NCBI GenBank assembly: GCA_011799875.1
Contig: CM022301.1
Coordinates: 216,004,526 to 216,068,525, forward strand
Source: Thinopyrum elongatum
Taxonomy: Eukaryota; Streptophyta; Magnoliopsida; Poales; Poaceae
Reading direction: 5' to 3'
DNA: 64,000 nt
Shown: in pieces, positions 46,569 through 57,985 of the stretch
Layout: each line of letters begins with the position of its first letter
Position numbering within the stretch: position 1 is the first letter of the stretch
The notes under the pieces: model-generated
Databases searched by the model: none
What the model saw: the letters and a program-made list of their open reading frames with translations, nothing else
Told to the model about the DNA's origin: nothing
Translations under genes and position numbers: made by a program

Positions 46569-46860
46569 CGCTAATCACACTGGATAATGGCCGTTGCTGC
46601 AGGCGCTACAGTATTGCCGCCACCACACGAGGCGGCAAGGCCCACCTTCTACGCTCCGTTCCGTTGCGGCCGAGCCGCGACTGTTGATTCCTGTGATGCC
46701 CAGCCTGCCACCTGGGCGCGTGGCGGCAGGTGCCACGTGGCGGTTGGCGCGCCTGCCGCCACGGCTCAGGGGGTCTCTTTTGTCAATTGGTCTCAGGCGT
46801 GGTCTCTTTTGTCAATTCGATCCGGCAGGTGGTGTTTTTGGACAAAAAATCACGAGTAGC

Positions 46861-46990
46861 TCGTGGTGGTTCCGGTCGCTGAGAATGGGTACTGGCCTGA
46901 GGTCGTGCCGTACTCCACGACTGCCGGTGCATCATCTTCAGTGATCCATGTCACCCTCATCGCGTCATGGCCAACAGTCGATATGTGGAC
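46861..46990 (-). CDS. PAP exon 2, 5' part
   Basis: Starts after TTTCAG with GTCCACATATCG and encodes VHISTVGHDAMRVTWITE and the conserved VEYGTTSGQYPF phrase, ending at the target duplication (46852-46860). It joins in frame to exon 1 (GGQTPTQ). Confidence 0.87.
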
Positions 46991-48871
46991 CTGAAAGTAG
47001 CAAAGAAAAAGTATTGCCAAGCTAGGCATTTCGAAAATGGAAATTTTGTTTGCTCAATCATCGCATCCGGTCAATACAGCACCGTGTGCAAAATCAGGCT
47101 TCCGCATAACTAGATCTTTTTTTTTTGCGTGTATCCCTTACTTTTTCCTTCTTTTTCCACTGAAGAGCCGGCCTCCTCTACAAGCTTCACTTGGCGCATA
47201 CAAGCAGCGGTCCTGCTGCCACAGTGGCATCCGAGCCTAGCTGCACCTTTGGGGCCATCCATTGGTCATGCCCTAACTAGATCTAGATGCACACAACCAA
47301 ACACGTCTTGTATAGATGCCGGTTTAGTCTTCAGATCGACGGTCTCAAAATGATGTGTCGGTTCAGTATCTTTGTAGGGGTGCGTATATATGCATATGTA
47401 TAACGTATGCGTCTGTACTGTGTTAAAAAAAGATCGGCTCTATAGCCATTAAGTCCTTATATTTTTCTTTTACTCAAGTTAGTGAGCAGTTGCAAAAAAG
47501 TAAAATAAAATAAAATAGTAATTATGCGATCACCAATTCTCAAAAATAATTAATTTGTTTCTTTAACTCCATGCACTAATACAGGCTCACTCAGTTCTAG
47601 AGTGAAAGTAAATAGTAGGAATGGCTAATCCACCCACTTTTAAAGGGGTCTTGAAAAACAAAACAAATACTTCTTTAAAAAGGACAACCAATTTGACAGT
47701 CCACCATTGACGCATGTGCGGCATTTCCTTTTTGAAAGCTTAGCCTAGGAGGTGTGTACTTATCATTTGTTTATGTCCTTTACTTTACAGTTAGTGGTTA
47801 TCAGGTGGATTTACTACTGCGAGCCTCACGACTTCGGGTTTTCTTTTTTGAGTCGAATTTGTTGGACGTGGCTAGCCATCAGTCGACCGGAAACAATTTT
47901 GTGACAAGTAGATTCTAATTGAACCACAATGGATCCTCTATCGTCTTCTAGCCCAAGTCGATGCACAGTTCATCTTCTTGCTTGACCGTCCCCGATCCAG
48001 TCCAGGCCGAACCGCCTGTCTCCGTTGTCCGCGGCCCGCGGCGCTCCCGCGCCAGCCTCGTCGTCCCGTCCCGTCCCGCCCTTCCCTCAACCTTCCCCCA
48101 CCGCCAAGCTTGCCACCGTCCAAGGCCTTCCCTCTAAGCCCAACATACCTCCAATTCCGACGCTGGCGAACTTGCACCCCCCTTCCCGCATCCCAAGACA
48201 GACAAGGAGGTTGTTGCTCCTCCTACACCCGCTGCACCCCTAAGATAGACGAGGAGGCTACTGCTTCTCCCTGCACCCTAAGATAGACAAGATAAAACCT
48301 ATCAACGGTGGCCTCAATGCTCCTCCACGGCTGTTGCTTCCTCTCCACCGAATCAACCGACCCAAATTCGAATTTCACGCGATTGACGTCCAGCAAACTG
48401 GAATTTGTTTGGTTGTTGGGTTTTATTTTCAGAATAATATAAGACCGTGTGGATCGATCAATTGATGCAGAGGCTGGGGATTATCATCCTTTTCGAAGAA
48501 ATTTTTTATCAGTGAACCGACAAAAATCTATAAATCGACGATCCTATATGCCAATTCTTTATATAGAAATTAGGTAGCTTTCAACAAGTTTTGCTTAGAA
48601 ATGTGCAACTGTAGTGATGATCTGCATATACAAACTTTTGTTGCAACTTCGAGTAATATGCAACTGAGTCGACTTATAATAGCAATTTTCTAGTTGACTA
48701 TAAATAGAAAATCCTCCTGACTTAGCACACTTATGCACATTATGCATCGTTTTGTTCTTTAATGACGAACTAAACTATTCCTTAACAATACATGGCAGCA
48801 ACTTATGTTGAGTGTTGTAGTTTAGGCTTGGCATATTCCATTTACCTGTGCACGTCAGGAATTCTGGAGTA
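46991..48871. other. PAP intron 1, 3' part
   Basis: Mostly AT-rich intron sequence. 47950-48300 is GC- and Pro-codon-rich with open frames on both strands but no domain; it may be a remnant of another gene leader or transposon. No splice signals link it to PAP. Confidence 0.5.
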
Positions 48872-48874
48872 TTA

Positions 48875-51408
48875 GAGCAACTTCAACGTGTCGACCCAAA
48901 CGAACGGCGCTTTTGTCCGCTTTTCGTCCGTTTGGGTCGAACGCCCGCTCGACGTTCGTCCCGTTTGAGATTTGGGTCAGCAGTGCGTCCAACGCGCCGA
49001 CCCATTTCATGTCCGCACGCAAATGTTGAAAAAAGACCCGCGGTCATAGTTCATGTCAGCGGCCATGTCGTCGCCCGAAAGTTCATGCCGGCATCATGCC
49101 AGCGCCGACATACAATGCCAGCTTCAGAAAATACCACACGGTTCGGCCGGCGCACTTGCCAGCGGCCGGCACACATGCCAGCACATAAAAAAGGGACGAG
49201 AGTTCGACCACGCCATCACGGCCGTGGTCATGCCAGCACACTTGCCGGCATACAAAAAAGGATGGCGCTCGCCGCCATAGGCCACTCGTCGTCGAACTTG
49301 AGCATGTCGGCCTGCATCTTCTCGAACCACGGCCTCTTCCTTGGCGACACGGTGTTGAGATCCACCTTCATGATCTCCACCCCGGTCATCATGCTCGCTA
49401 GAGCCACTTCTTTCGCCTTGGTCTTGGCGTTGGCAGCCTCGATCTCTAGCATCTTGGCTTGCTTCTCCGCCTCCATCTCAAGCATCTTGGCTTGCTTCTC
49501 CGCGTCCATCTCAAGCCTCCTCCTTTGGATCTCCATGAAGGCGTTCATTTGTTCTTCTTTGTATTGCCGGCGCTCCTCCTCCCTTGAGTCCTTCTTGCTC
49601 ATCATGCCCTCCACGCTTGCGATCAAGGCGTTCGACGCCGCATCCCGCTTGTCCTCCTTCTTGGAGTTGGTCTTCCCCCGCGGGCGTGGCTTCTCGCCGT
49701 CTTCCTCCTCCACGGCCCTCTTCCCCCCACGCGACTTGAGCGCGGCATATTGCACCTTGAACTTCTCCTCGTCTTTGATGACCCTCCAACAATGGGAAAT
49801 GGACATGCAAGTATAAACGGAATGACATAAAAGAGGGCTGCTTGCATACTATGTCTTGCATGCCGATGCCGCTCACGGGGCGGGCCTTGACGCTCTCAAG
49901 AGTGGCACAAAACTTGTTGCACTCTTGTTGGATCATCCTCCATCGCTTTGAAATGGACACCCATCCGCGCGTGCTTAGCATTTGGTACGGCGAAAACTTC
50001 TTGCGCTCATGGAACTCACGGTGGACACGAATCCAAAAGGTTGATGCCTTTTGTTCGGCGCCGACCTTGGGGTCTTGCCAAATGTCCCTCCAACACTCAC
50101 AAAGGAGCTTGTCCTCGGCCGCCGTGTATGCCTTCGTCCGCTTGCTCTTGTGCTTCGGCTTCGCCTCGGCGGCTTGTTTGGCGAGCTCGTCCTCGAACAA
50201 AGGCTCCCCTTCGATGTCGCACTCATCCGCTTCCTCTTGCCCGTAGTCCTCCGAAAACTCGTGGTCGAGTGGGAAGCCGTCCAGGTCCAGGCCGACCTGA
50301 TCATGCATGAAGGCCACCTGATCTTGATCAAAGGTGGACGGCGTGAACGCCCCTCGGCCGTCCTGGCTTTGTGTCTCTTCGGGATCGTAGCCGGCCCCGA
50401 CGGCACCACCAGGGGCCGCCGCAGCACCCTCGAAGATGATGTGTTGCATGTAGTCGTCGTCGCCGGAGGCCGGCATTCCGTCGAACAGGTTGCGTGCGCC
50501 CGGCAGCACGTCGGCTGGCATGTGCCGCGCGCGTTTCCTCGCGCTTCCGGATGATGAGCCACCGGCCACCGGTGTGGCGTTGAGGTCGATGGGCGCGGGC
50601 GCGGGCGTGGGCGTGGAAGGCGCCACCACGCTCACCTCGGGCGAGCACTCCCCGGAGAGTCGGGAGGCCTGCGGGTAGACGTGGAAGCCGGGTATCGGCT
50701 GCGTCGCCGACACGCGGGGCGAGTCGGGCAGCACCATCCGAGGGAACGCGGATGAGCCGGTGCTGGCCGCGGCCACGGCGGCGTTGACGAGGCCGTGCTG
50801 GCTAGGGTTTAACCCTAGCATAAATAGCGCCTCCCTCGTTGCCGCCGCGACGCGGGCGTTGGTGTCCTGCTGCTGCGCGGCGGCGGCGACGGTAGCCGCC
50901 GCGATGGCTTCGTCCCTCGCGTCCGCCGCGTGCCTCCGACCCTTTCTCTTCGCCGACTCCCTTGCCCGCTCTTCGGGCGTTAGCTTCTTCTTCGGCTTGG
51001 GCGCGGCGGCGATCTTGCGGGGGGCGCGAGGCTTGCCTTTGCCGGAAGGGGCGGTCGTCATGCCGAACGAGGCGAGGGAGGCGAGGCCGGCGGCGGCGTC
51101 GAGGTTGTCGTCCATGGCGGGCGGCCGGAGCGCGCGCGGGCGGGAGGGTTTTTGGGGGAAATGAAGGAAAATGGTGGAGGCTGCCATCGACCAGCGGGCC
51201 AGGGGGGTGGAGAAGGCGAGCGCGCACGCGTCCGTTTCGTGTCCGCGCCGACGCAAATCCGGCTCAAAAAATGGGCCGGAATGGGTCGGCAGACGGACGA
51301 AAAGCGGACGCGCGCTCGTTTGGGTCGGCGCGTTGGGCCGACTTTTCTATGCGCGCCGACCCAAACGGACGCCCGCGGACGAAATGGGTCGCCCGATTGG
51401 ACTTGCTC
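48875..51408 (-). mobile_element. Harbinger-type element in PAP intron 1
   Basis: 2,534 bp with TTA duplications on both sides (48872-48874, 51409-51411). Ends are GAGCAACTTCAACGTG and, in complement, GAGCAAGTCCAATCGG, followed by GTCCGTTTGGGTCGG-type subterminal repeats. It encodes only the accessory Myb-like protein; no DDE transposase is present. Confidence 0.85.
49228..51115 (-). CDS. Harbinger ORF1-like Myb/SANT protein (NAM-associated type), frame broken
   Basis: The likely start is MDDNLDAAAGLASL at 51115 (an in-frame ATG further upstream also exists). A basic Ala/Lys-rich N-terminus (about 30-75) is followed by a Pro/Ser-rich linker. A Myb/SANT-like three-helix region follows (KAYTAAEDKLLCECWRDIW ... 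RGWVSISKRWRMIQQECNK), as in accessory proteins of Pong/PIF elements, which bind DNA and help transposase. Near 49835 the frame shifts: text continues as SHCWRVIKDEEKFKVQYAAL in another frame (49806-49228), the NAM-associated C-terminal domain with a heptad repeat EMEAEKQAKMLE. The shift could be an indel or a short unrecognised intron. Database entries for such proteins are often misnamed glutathione S-transferase T3-like. Confidence 0.72.
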
Positions 51409-52187
51409 TTATAGCGATGAAGCATTGTCTTTCTATTTGAAACGGACAATGAGCAATTATGATGACTACGAGTACTATACGTAAGGAAGTAGTAGTAACC
51501 ACGTCATGGTGACTATGACCAAATTAGGCAAGTTTGATATGCTTGCTTCTTGTGCAAAATAAGAAGCCAAGCAGTTTCTTCCCTTCGCTTTCTTGTGCGA
51601 TTGACAGTAAGCAAATGCTCTAAGCGATCCTTACTGGCCTCCTCGTATGATTCCAATCATGCTGTTGGTCCAAGATACCAGTATCCAAGAAGCATAATCC
51701 ATTGCCACCTTTCACTGAACTTCCTAGTATGGTTCAAAAAGATAACTTAACTTCCTAGTGTTGTATTTTAGGGAAATTACCTACTATTGTTATCCATGGA
51801 CGATGGACACCATGATCACAACGAATGCCACGCTCAACATGAAGTATTTTCTTTTTGAAACGGAGGCAAAAGTTTGTCTTATCGATTAATTCAGAAAAAG
51901 AGAGTTGACCGGTTAATTTACGGAAAATCGGACGAAAAAAATGAAGCATGAAGTATGATTCTGGTATAATTATACCGTTGCACCAAATCACCTTTTCTTT
52001 CACCCCATGTACTGATTTGAGTTTGACAAAAGAAGCGAAGTGCAAACCACCCAAAACATATATTGACGGTGTGGAAAAAGAATAATCATAAGGGAAATGC
52101 ACTAATGCATACTGGATTTTATTTCCCAGGAACCGAAAGCTCGAAACAACTTCCATACAAGAACGACAACACTGGGAAAGCATATAC
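51409..52187. other. PAP intron 1, 5' part
   Basis: AT-rich intron sequence from the Harbinger target duplication to the exon 1 donor (GTATATG at 52187). Open frames here read through the intron and are not coding. Confidence 0.6.
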
Positions 52188-52346
52188 CTGCGTCGGCGTC
52201 TGACCGCCGGCGTCCTTGGGCACGGAGAGCGTAGCCCTCGACCTGGGCCGCACGTAGGGCGAGGTGACGGCGAGCGAGGTAGGCAGCATGGACAAGACGA
52301 AGGCGGCGAGGACGATGAGAGCCAACGCTGTGCTCCCCGTTGCCAT
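52188..52346 (-). CDS. PAP exon 1 (signal peptide)
   Basis: 53 codons from MATGSTALAL to GGQTPTQ, ending CAG before a GT donor. The hydrophobic core LIVLAAFVLSML and an Ala-x-Ala-like SLA site predict secretion to the apoplast or vacuole. Joins in phase to VHISTVGHD in exon 2. Confidence 0.85.
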
Positions 52347-52397
52347 GGTCCAGAGAACGGAAGCAAACTGGAGAGAGGAAGGAGGGCCCGAAGGTCA

Positions 52398-52406
52398 ATA
52401 TATATG
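52398..52406 (-). promoter_or_regulatory. TATA box of the PAP gene
   Basis: The minus strand reads CTCATATATATTGACC about 55 bp upstream of the ATG, at a plausible distance for a short 5' UTR. Confidence 0.5.
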
Positions 52407-52409
52407 AGA

Positions 52410-53618
52410 GAAAAATAACCACGTACTACTATAGCAGAGCCAGGACACGCCGCCGAAACGCCTGATTTTAGTGGGCATCCACGAAGCCAGTCAGTTTAAA
52501 TTGGATGCATTTCGGGTTGAAATCTGACTTTTGGACGTTGGCGCCTGTCAGCTTCGGCGGTGACTTGGGCGACTTGTTTTCGTTTCCTGCACAAGTAGAC
52601 GAGGGACGTCGTCGACCGCGGCTATGGTTGAGCGATGGGAAGCAAGCCGACGGGTGACAGCCATGCTCCGCAGGTCCAGGGCGGTTTGCGCGTTCGCTCA
52701 AGTTTGCAATTTGGCCTCGACGGTCCGGAAGATGGTGAGCGAGGTCATGTTTAGCCTAGGGAAAACGTTTACAATCGACAAGCCGGCCGAATGTTCGGCC
52801 GGACGCGCGCTACACGTAGGATCCATATTGATTGAATGCGTCAGATCGACCTTTCTTTAGGCCCACGCACCACTCTTCACCTAACCTTATCGCTTCGATG
52901 AATTTTTCTTCTCCTACTCGTCTTCTCCACTCGCACCTCACCTTATCCCCCACCCTCGCCCCATTACGCGCAGGTTGCGGCGCTGCTGTTGCACGCGCCC
53001 AGTCACAGGTACCTGCTGCCGCAAGCCAGTAAGGAGACACGACGAGGTGTTGCTGCTTTTTTCCTCCCTCCGCAACGCGATCCTCTTCTGACAGAGGGGA
53101 TAGCCGGCCAGGGTGCCGCTCGCCCACCGGCAGTGATGTTAGGAGCAGCTAGCGTCGATGCTGTAATCGATGTCCCGGATGCTGCGACCCCGTAGGTGTC
53201 GATGCTGGGAGCGGTCGGCTCAGATGCTGGGACTCCCCGGGCGGTGATGCTACAACCAACATGGGAGAGTGCTACAACCTCAAGTCGGTGAGCTGCAACG
53301 GGCTCGAGCGGGTGCTACATCTCACCCTGTGCGTTCGATTTATTCGGTTTACATGCTTCGGTTTATACGTTTTTTCGGTTTGTACGGTATTAATACTTCG
53401 GTAAATACGGTATGAAATTAAAATACGGTTCGGTTTCGGTATATACCAAATTATTTCGGTATGGTTTCGGTATATACCATAAAAACCAAAGTTGACACGA
53501 ATTTAAAAATGACGTAATAATAATTTGCAAATTTATGACTCAAAACACATACTATTTTACACAAATAGTATATGACTATATATATAAGTATATATGCATG
53601 CATTGATTCATCTGTTGA
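52410..53618. other. PAP upstream region and host repeat of the MULE
   Basis: 52410-52860 shows no clear gene. 52870-53330 is rich in GCTGC(A/G)ACC and GCTACAACC phrases. 53330-53500 is a CGGTTCGGTTTCGGTAT-type degenerate repeat. The same two repeat types continue right of the MULE (59080-60000), so the MULE split one host repeat. Confidence 0.55.
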
Positions 53619-53628
53619 TGGTTATGGA

Positions 53629-53799
53629 GAGTAAAATGCAAGCGCGGTCCTAATTCTTTTCTGAAAGTGTCACTTGGGTCCTAATTCTTTCAAAATGCAT
53701 ATCTGAGTCCCATATCTTTTTAAGTTGTTCATCCGAGGTCCTAATCTCGTCTGACCGCCGCTGACCAGTGCCACGTCAACACCAGAGGGCCCAGGCGGG
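53629..53799 (+). repeat. left TIR of the MULE
   Basis: 171 bp, starting GAGTAAAATGCAAGCGCGG. Contains three GGTCCTAAT phrases at a spacing of about 40 bp, possible transposase sites or outward promoters. Confidence 0.9.
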
Positions 53800-53991
53800 G
53801 TAACGACCGGCCATGTATATTTGCAGAAAAACCCTCTAACCCTAAATCACTTTCACTCGCGATCCCTCTTCCTCTTCCCCACCCCTCTCCCTCTCCCTGT
53901 CTGGCGAAAACAGGGGATTGACGGCGGCGGCTCTGCTCCAGTGAGAAGAGGGGGTCGTTGCCGGCTGTTGTCCGGCGACGGCGACGCTAGG

Positions 53992-56900
53992 ATGGCACCA
54001 CATCTAAGGCGACCCGGAGATCCTCCTCCGCGATATGGTAACTGCTCGTAACCCTAATCCCAATCTCTCCCCTGTTAGGTGCTAGTAACCCTAATCAGTG
54101 ACCGAATCCTTTGCAATCTAGGACCACAAGAGGAGCTTTTCAGTGTAGAAATCAATTATGATGGTTTTTTTTTGCGGATTTGGCAAGTCGAAGTCATATG
54201 TTGATGGCAAAGATGCTGTGTTTGATGGATGTGAAGTAGATACATGGTCTCCTCTCTGGCTCACTGATTTTATGCAACAATTAGGATATAGTGACCAATC
54301 GAACTTCACTTTGTATTGGTTGCTCCCTGGAAAAAATCTAGCTGATGGTCTCCGGATTGTGGACTGCGACACTGACACATTGCACATGACAGCAGTTGTC
54401 CCAAAATTTCAGTATTTTCAGTTGTTTGTGGACCATAAAGATATGACATTTGACAATGCAATTGATGACATTCATGTTAGTGGTACACCTGATCTTCCTG
54501 CTGTACTAAGCCCTAAGTCTCCTCAGTTTAATACTGGAATTAGGGGCAGTCCTAGGTTTAAGGTTAAAGCCCAGAAAGGCAATCTGAACCAGTGTCATGG
54601 AGGCAACAACAATGTAGGCAGTAGCAGTGTTCCACCAATGGCACAAAGTGTTGGCCATGAGCTGAGAAGAAGCAGGAGAAAGCTTGTGGTAGAAGAAGAA
54701 ATTTGCAATGAAAAAGACAGTGACAGTGATGACAGTGAGTGGGATTCAGACTGGGTTGACTCTGACAATGAAGTAGGTAAAGATGATGATGATCTTTATG
54801 AAGAATGGGTGGATGACAAATTTGAGCAGAAGAAAAAGAAGAAATCCAAATTGGAGCAGGACAGTGACTATGAGTCTGATGAGCTGCAAGAGTTGCAAGA
54901 TTCAGAGCTTGAAGAGAGTGATTCAGCAGAAGAAGTGGAAGTAGTTGATGCTCAAGGAAGGAAAACAAGGAAGAAGAAAGTGAAGCTCAAAAGGTGGAGG
55001 CCAGAGAACATGAAAGAAGTGAATTTTCACATAGGCATGGTGTTCTTGACAGTGACTGAACTGAGGGCAGCGATTCAAGAGTACATTGTGAAACAAAGAG
55101 TGCAAATACAATACATTAAAAATGATAAGCAGAGGGTTAGGGCTGGCTGTGTTGGTGATTGTCCCTGGTTCTTATTTGATGCACCTGATAGCAGGACAAA
55201 ATCTTGGGTTGTGAAGAAGTATGTGGGAGAACATACATGTGAAAGAGAGTGGGCACTGAAGCAATTCACAACAAAATATCTAGCTGCCAGGTATGTGGAG
55301 ACATTCAGAGCAGATGAGAAGATGTCCTTGCAGAACTTTGCAAGGCTTGTTCAGTTGGACTACAATATGCTTCCTACTAGAAGCAAGCTAGCAAGAGCAA
55401 GAAGATTTGCACTGAAGCAAATACATGGAGATGAACTGGAACAGTACAATTTACTTTGGGACTTTGCAGCTGAAGTTAGAAGGTCCAATCCTGGAAGTAC
55501 AATGTTTGTGAATGCAAAAGATGAAGTTTTTGAGAACTGTTACATGTCATTGGATGCATGCAAGAGAGGTTTCTTACTTGCATGCAGGCCAATTATATGC
55601 ATTGATGGGTGCCACATTAAGAACAAGTATGGTGGAGTGATGTTGACAGCTGTTGGAGTTGATCCCAATGATTGTATCTTTCCCATTGAAATTGCCATAG
55701 TTGAAGTAGAAGATACTGTTACATGGAAGTGGTTTCTAAACACATTGAAGGAGGATCTAAACATACAAAACACAGCAGCATGGACACTTATGAGTGACAG
55801 GCAGAAGGTATCATCTCATACTGTAGCATTTCATATATCACACTGTACCATTTCTTTTGTCAAACTGTAGCATTTCATATATAGCATTTCATTTGTTTTC
55901 TATACTCTGTGTATGTAGGGGTTGATCAATGCTGTCAATGCACTGTTTCCTGATGCACAACATAGATTTTGTGTGAGGCACCTGCATCAAAACTTTGCAA
56001 AGAACTGGAAAGGCGATGTTTTCAAGAATAAGTTGTGGCAAATTGCAAGAGCTACACATGAGGCAGACTGGAAGAAATACATGCAAGAGATGAAAGAGAT
56101 GGACCAGGGGGCATTTGAGTACTTGGATGCAATTGACCCAAGACAGTGGTGCAAGGCCTATTTCCAAGAACTCCCAAAATATGATTTGCTTCTGAATAAT
56201 AGTTGTGAAGTGTTTAACAAGTAAGTACTAACTGTAGCATCTCATTTCTCTAAAATGTAGCACCTTTGTTTTCTTAACAGTAGCATTTTATTTGTTGCCA
56301 CTGTAGATACATACTTGATGCTAGAGAACTGCCCATTGTGACTGCTCTTAAGAAGATCAAGGACCAGTTAATGACTAGGTTTTATAGCAAAAATGTGGAA
56401 GCTGAGGAGATGTGTGGTTCTATTTGTCCCAAAATTAGAAAGAAATTGAACAAAAACATTGACATGTCCAACAACTGCACAGCTTTGCCTGCTGGGCAAC
56501 ATATCTTTCATGTCAAGGGCATGATTGGGGAATATGAGGTGGACATACAGAAGGAAGAGTGTTCATGTAGGGCCTGGCAGCTCTCTGGAATTCCATGTAG
56601 ACCTGGAGCGGCATGTTTAAGATATGAAAGAATTAAACCAGAGGCTATTGTCAACAAGCGCTACAACATTGATGCTTTCAAAGCAGCTTATGGCAAAGTC
56701 ATAATGCCATGTAGTGATCCTAGGGTGTGGCCTAAAACTAATGGCCCTCCAATGGCACCACCCAAATATGAGAAGCAAGTTGGGAGGCCTGGGAAAAAAA
56801 GGAAGAAGAACCCACTAGAGGAAGAGAATGGTACTAGGATGAGCAGACATGGCATTGTGGGGCATTGTAGTGTGTGCCAGCAGACAGGGCACAACAAAAG

Positions 56901-57632
56901 AAAATGCCCTGAACTTGGTAGGGGCCCAGCAGCACAAGTTGCACCAGAAGCAGCAGCAGGAGATGCAGCACAAGGAGCAGGAGATGCACCAGCAGGAGAT
57001 GAAGCAGCAGGAGATGCACCAGCAGGAGATGCACCAGCAGAATAGGCACAACCTGAACCTATTCAGATTATTCTTCCTGAAGAAGCAGCAGCACTGCCAG
57101 CACCTAGCCAGAGAAAGAAACTGCTAGTAAAAAGGGCTACTTACAAGGTGTTCATTTTTTCAACATTTATGCATTTGTACATTCTTTCAACATTTATGCA
57201 TTTTTACAGTGTAATGCCTATTATGCAGAAAAAGTCATGCCCACAACTCTCAAGTAGAGCATCCAGTTTGGTTTCACCTTCAATGACTTACGATCTTGCT
57301 TCATCTACTGTCATGGAAATTCTGCAAGACCAAGTGAGTGTTAATTACTTTCTTGTATTGTGTATTTTCCTGATAATTACTAAGTGCTGCAAATGCTTCA
57401 ATTGTAGGTTATAGCTACACAGCAATCACAAACATCATTGCCAGCTCCTCTGCCAGAGAGCCAGTTCCTTGCAACCTGTAGAGATGCCCTGCCCCCTCCA
57501 AGAGTGCAAACTACTGCAACACTTGGCTTGAAGAGAAAGAAGAAAGTGAGGAGAACAAAGCCCCAGGAACTCAGAACTGAAGAGCTACAAGATTGGCACA
57601 TTTTGGACATATTTTGGAAAGAAGCAGAGTAG
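53992..57632 (+). CDS. MULE transposase (mudrA-like), nearly intact
   Basis: Exons: 53992-54037, 54122-55807, 55919-56220, 56307-57147, 57229-57333, 57408-57632, all with GT-AG borders in matching phase. Domains in order: PB1-like N-terminus (SYVDGKDAVFDGC), acidic stretch, MuDR DNA-binding zinc region (VGDCPWFLFDA ... GEHTCEREW), MULE catalytic core (ICIDGCHIKNKYGG; MSDRQKGL across intron 3; FCVRHLHQNF), SWIM finger and CCHC knuckle CSVCQQTGHNKRKC. Three defects are seen. A nine-T run at 54165-54173 shifts the frame (eight would keep it). TAG at 57043-57045 stops the protein at residue 896 if read from 54158. Pro replaces the expected His in the SWIM finger (56602-56604). The ATG at 54158 gives an uninterrupted product that skips the first defect. 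Confidence 0.85.
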
Positions 57633-57985
57633 GATGTTCTCTTTTTTTGGTTAGGAAACAAGATGGTTTGTAATGAAACCTGATGCTGGGATGTGCCTTT
57701 GGGTTTCACACAAACCATGGAAAAGAGTACTCCCATGGAAATGTAATGCTATTTCCTACTTTTGTTGCACAACTTCAAGACTTTGTAATGTTGAACCCAT
57801 CTATCTATCTTTCAAACTACTTCTAAGTTCAATTACTGTTTATTTGTGTTGTCAATGCTATTGAAAAAATGCTGCCACAGTACAGAAAAACAAACAAAAT
57901 GCTGCCAAATTTTACTTCAATTTCATTACCACGGTACATGATCAAGATCTGGATAAATCAACACTGGATACATCATACTAGCACA
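57633..57985. other. intergenic region between the convergent MULE genes
   Basis: About 350 bp with AATAAA-free, AT-rich sequence; expected to hold both 3' ends. Repeated AAACAAAATGCTGCCA-like phrases occur near 57866-57905. Confidence 0.5.

Larger units (their letters stand above)
43733..46851. mobile_element. Mutator-like foldback element inserted in PAP exon 2
   Basis: 3,119 bp bounded by a perfect 9-bp target duplication ACGAGTAGC (43724-43732, 46852-46860), diagnostic of Mutator-type insertion. Inverted ends: the left GACAAAAGAGACCACC and GAGCCGTGGCGGCAGGC blocks reappear in complement at the right end; TIR similarity extends about 250 bp. The interior is occupied by a second element (44201-46568), so the original element was about 740 bp and non-autonomous. 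Confidence 0.88.
42610..52346 (-). pseudogene. purple acid phosphatase (PAP), disrupted by transposons
   Basis: A secreted metallophosphoesterase gene of the plant PAP18/20/22-like group. Exon 1 is 52346-52188 (signal peptide LIVLAAFVLSMLPTSLA, then VTSPYVRPR). Exon 2 is 46990-43568, interrupted by a Mutator-like insertion. Exon 3 is 43469-42610. All five metal-ligand motifs are present: GDLG (formed across the exon 2/3 junction), GDLSYAD, GNHE, VALVHAPWYN and GHVHAYER. The exon pieces without the insertion total 1,314 nt (437 residues plus stop), the usual length of this subgroup. Intron 1 (46991-52187) has a GT donor and CAG acceptor. Intron 2 (43470-43567) appears to use a GC donor. The last nine residues come from a MITE. 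Without excision of the exon 2 insertion a normal protein cannot form. Confidence 0.88.

Noticed and set aside
48848..49816. 322-codon plus-strand open frame across the Harbinger element edge
   Set aside because: It crosses the TIR and mirrors the minus-strand NAM-associated domain.
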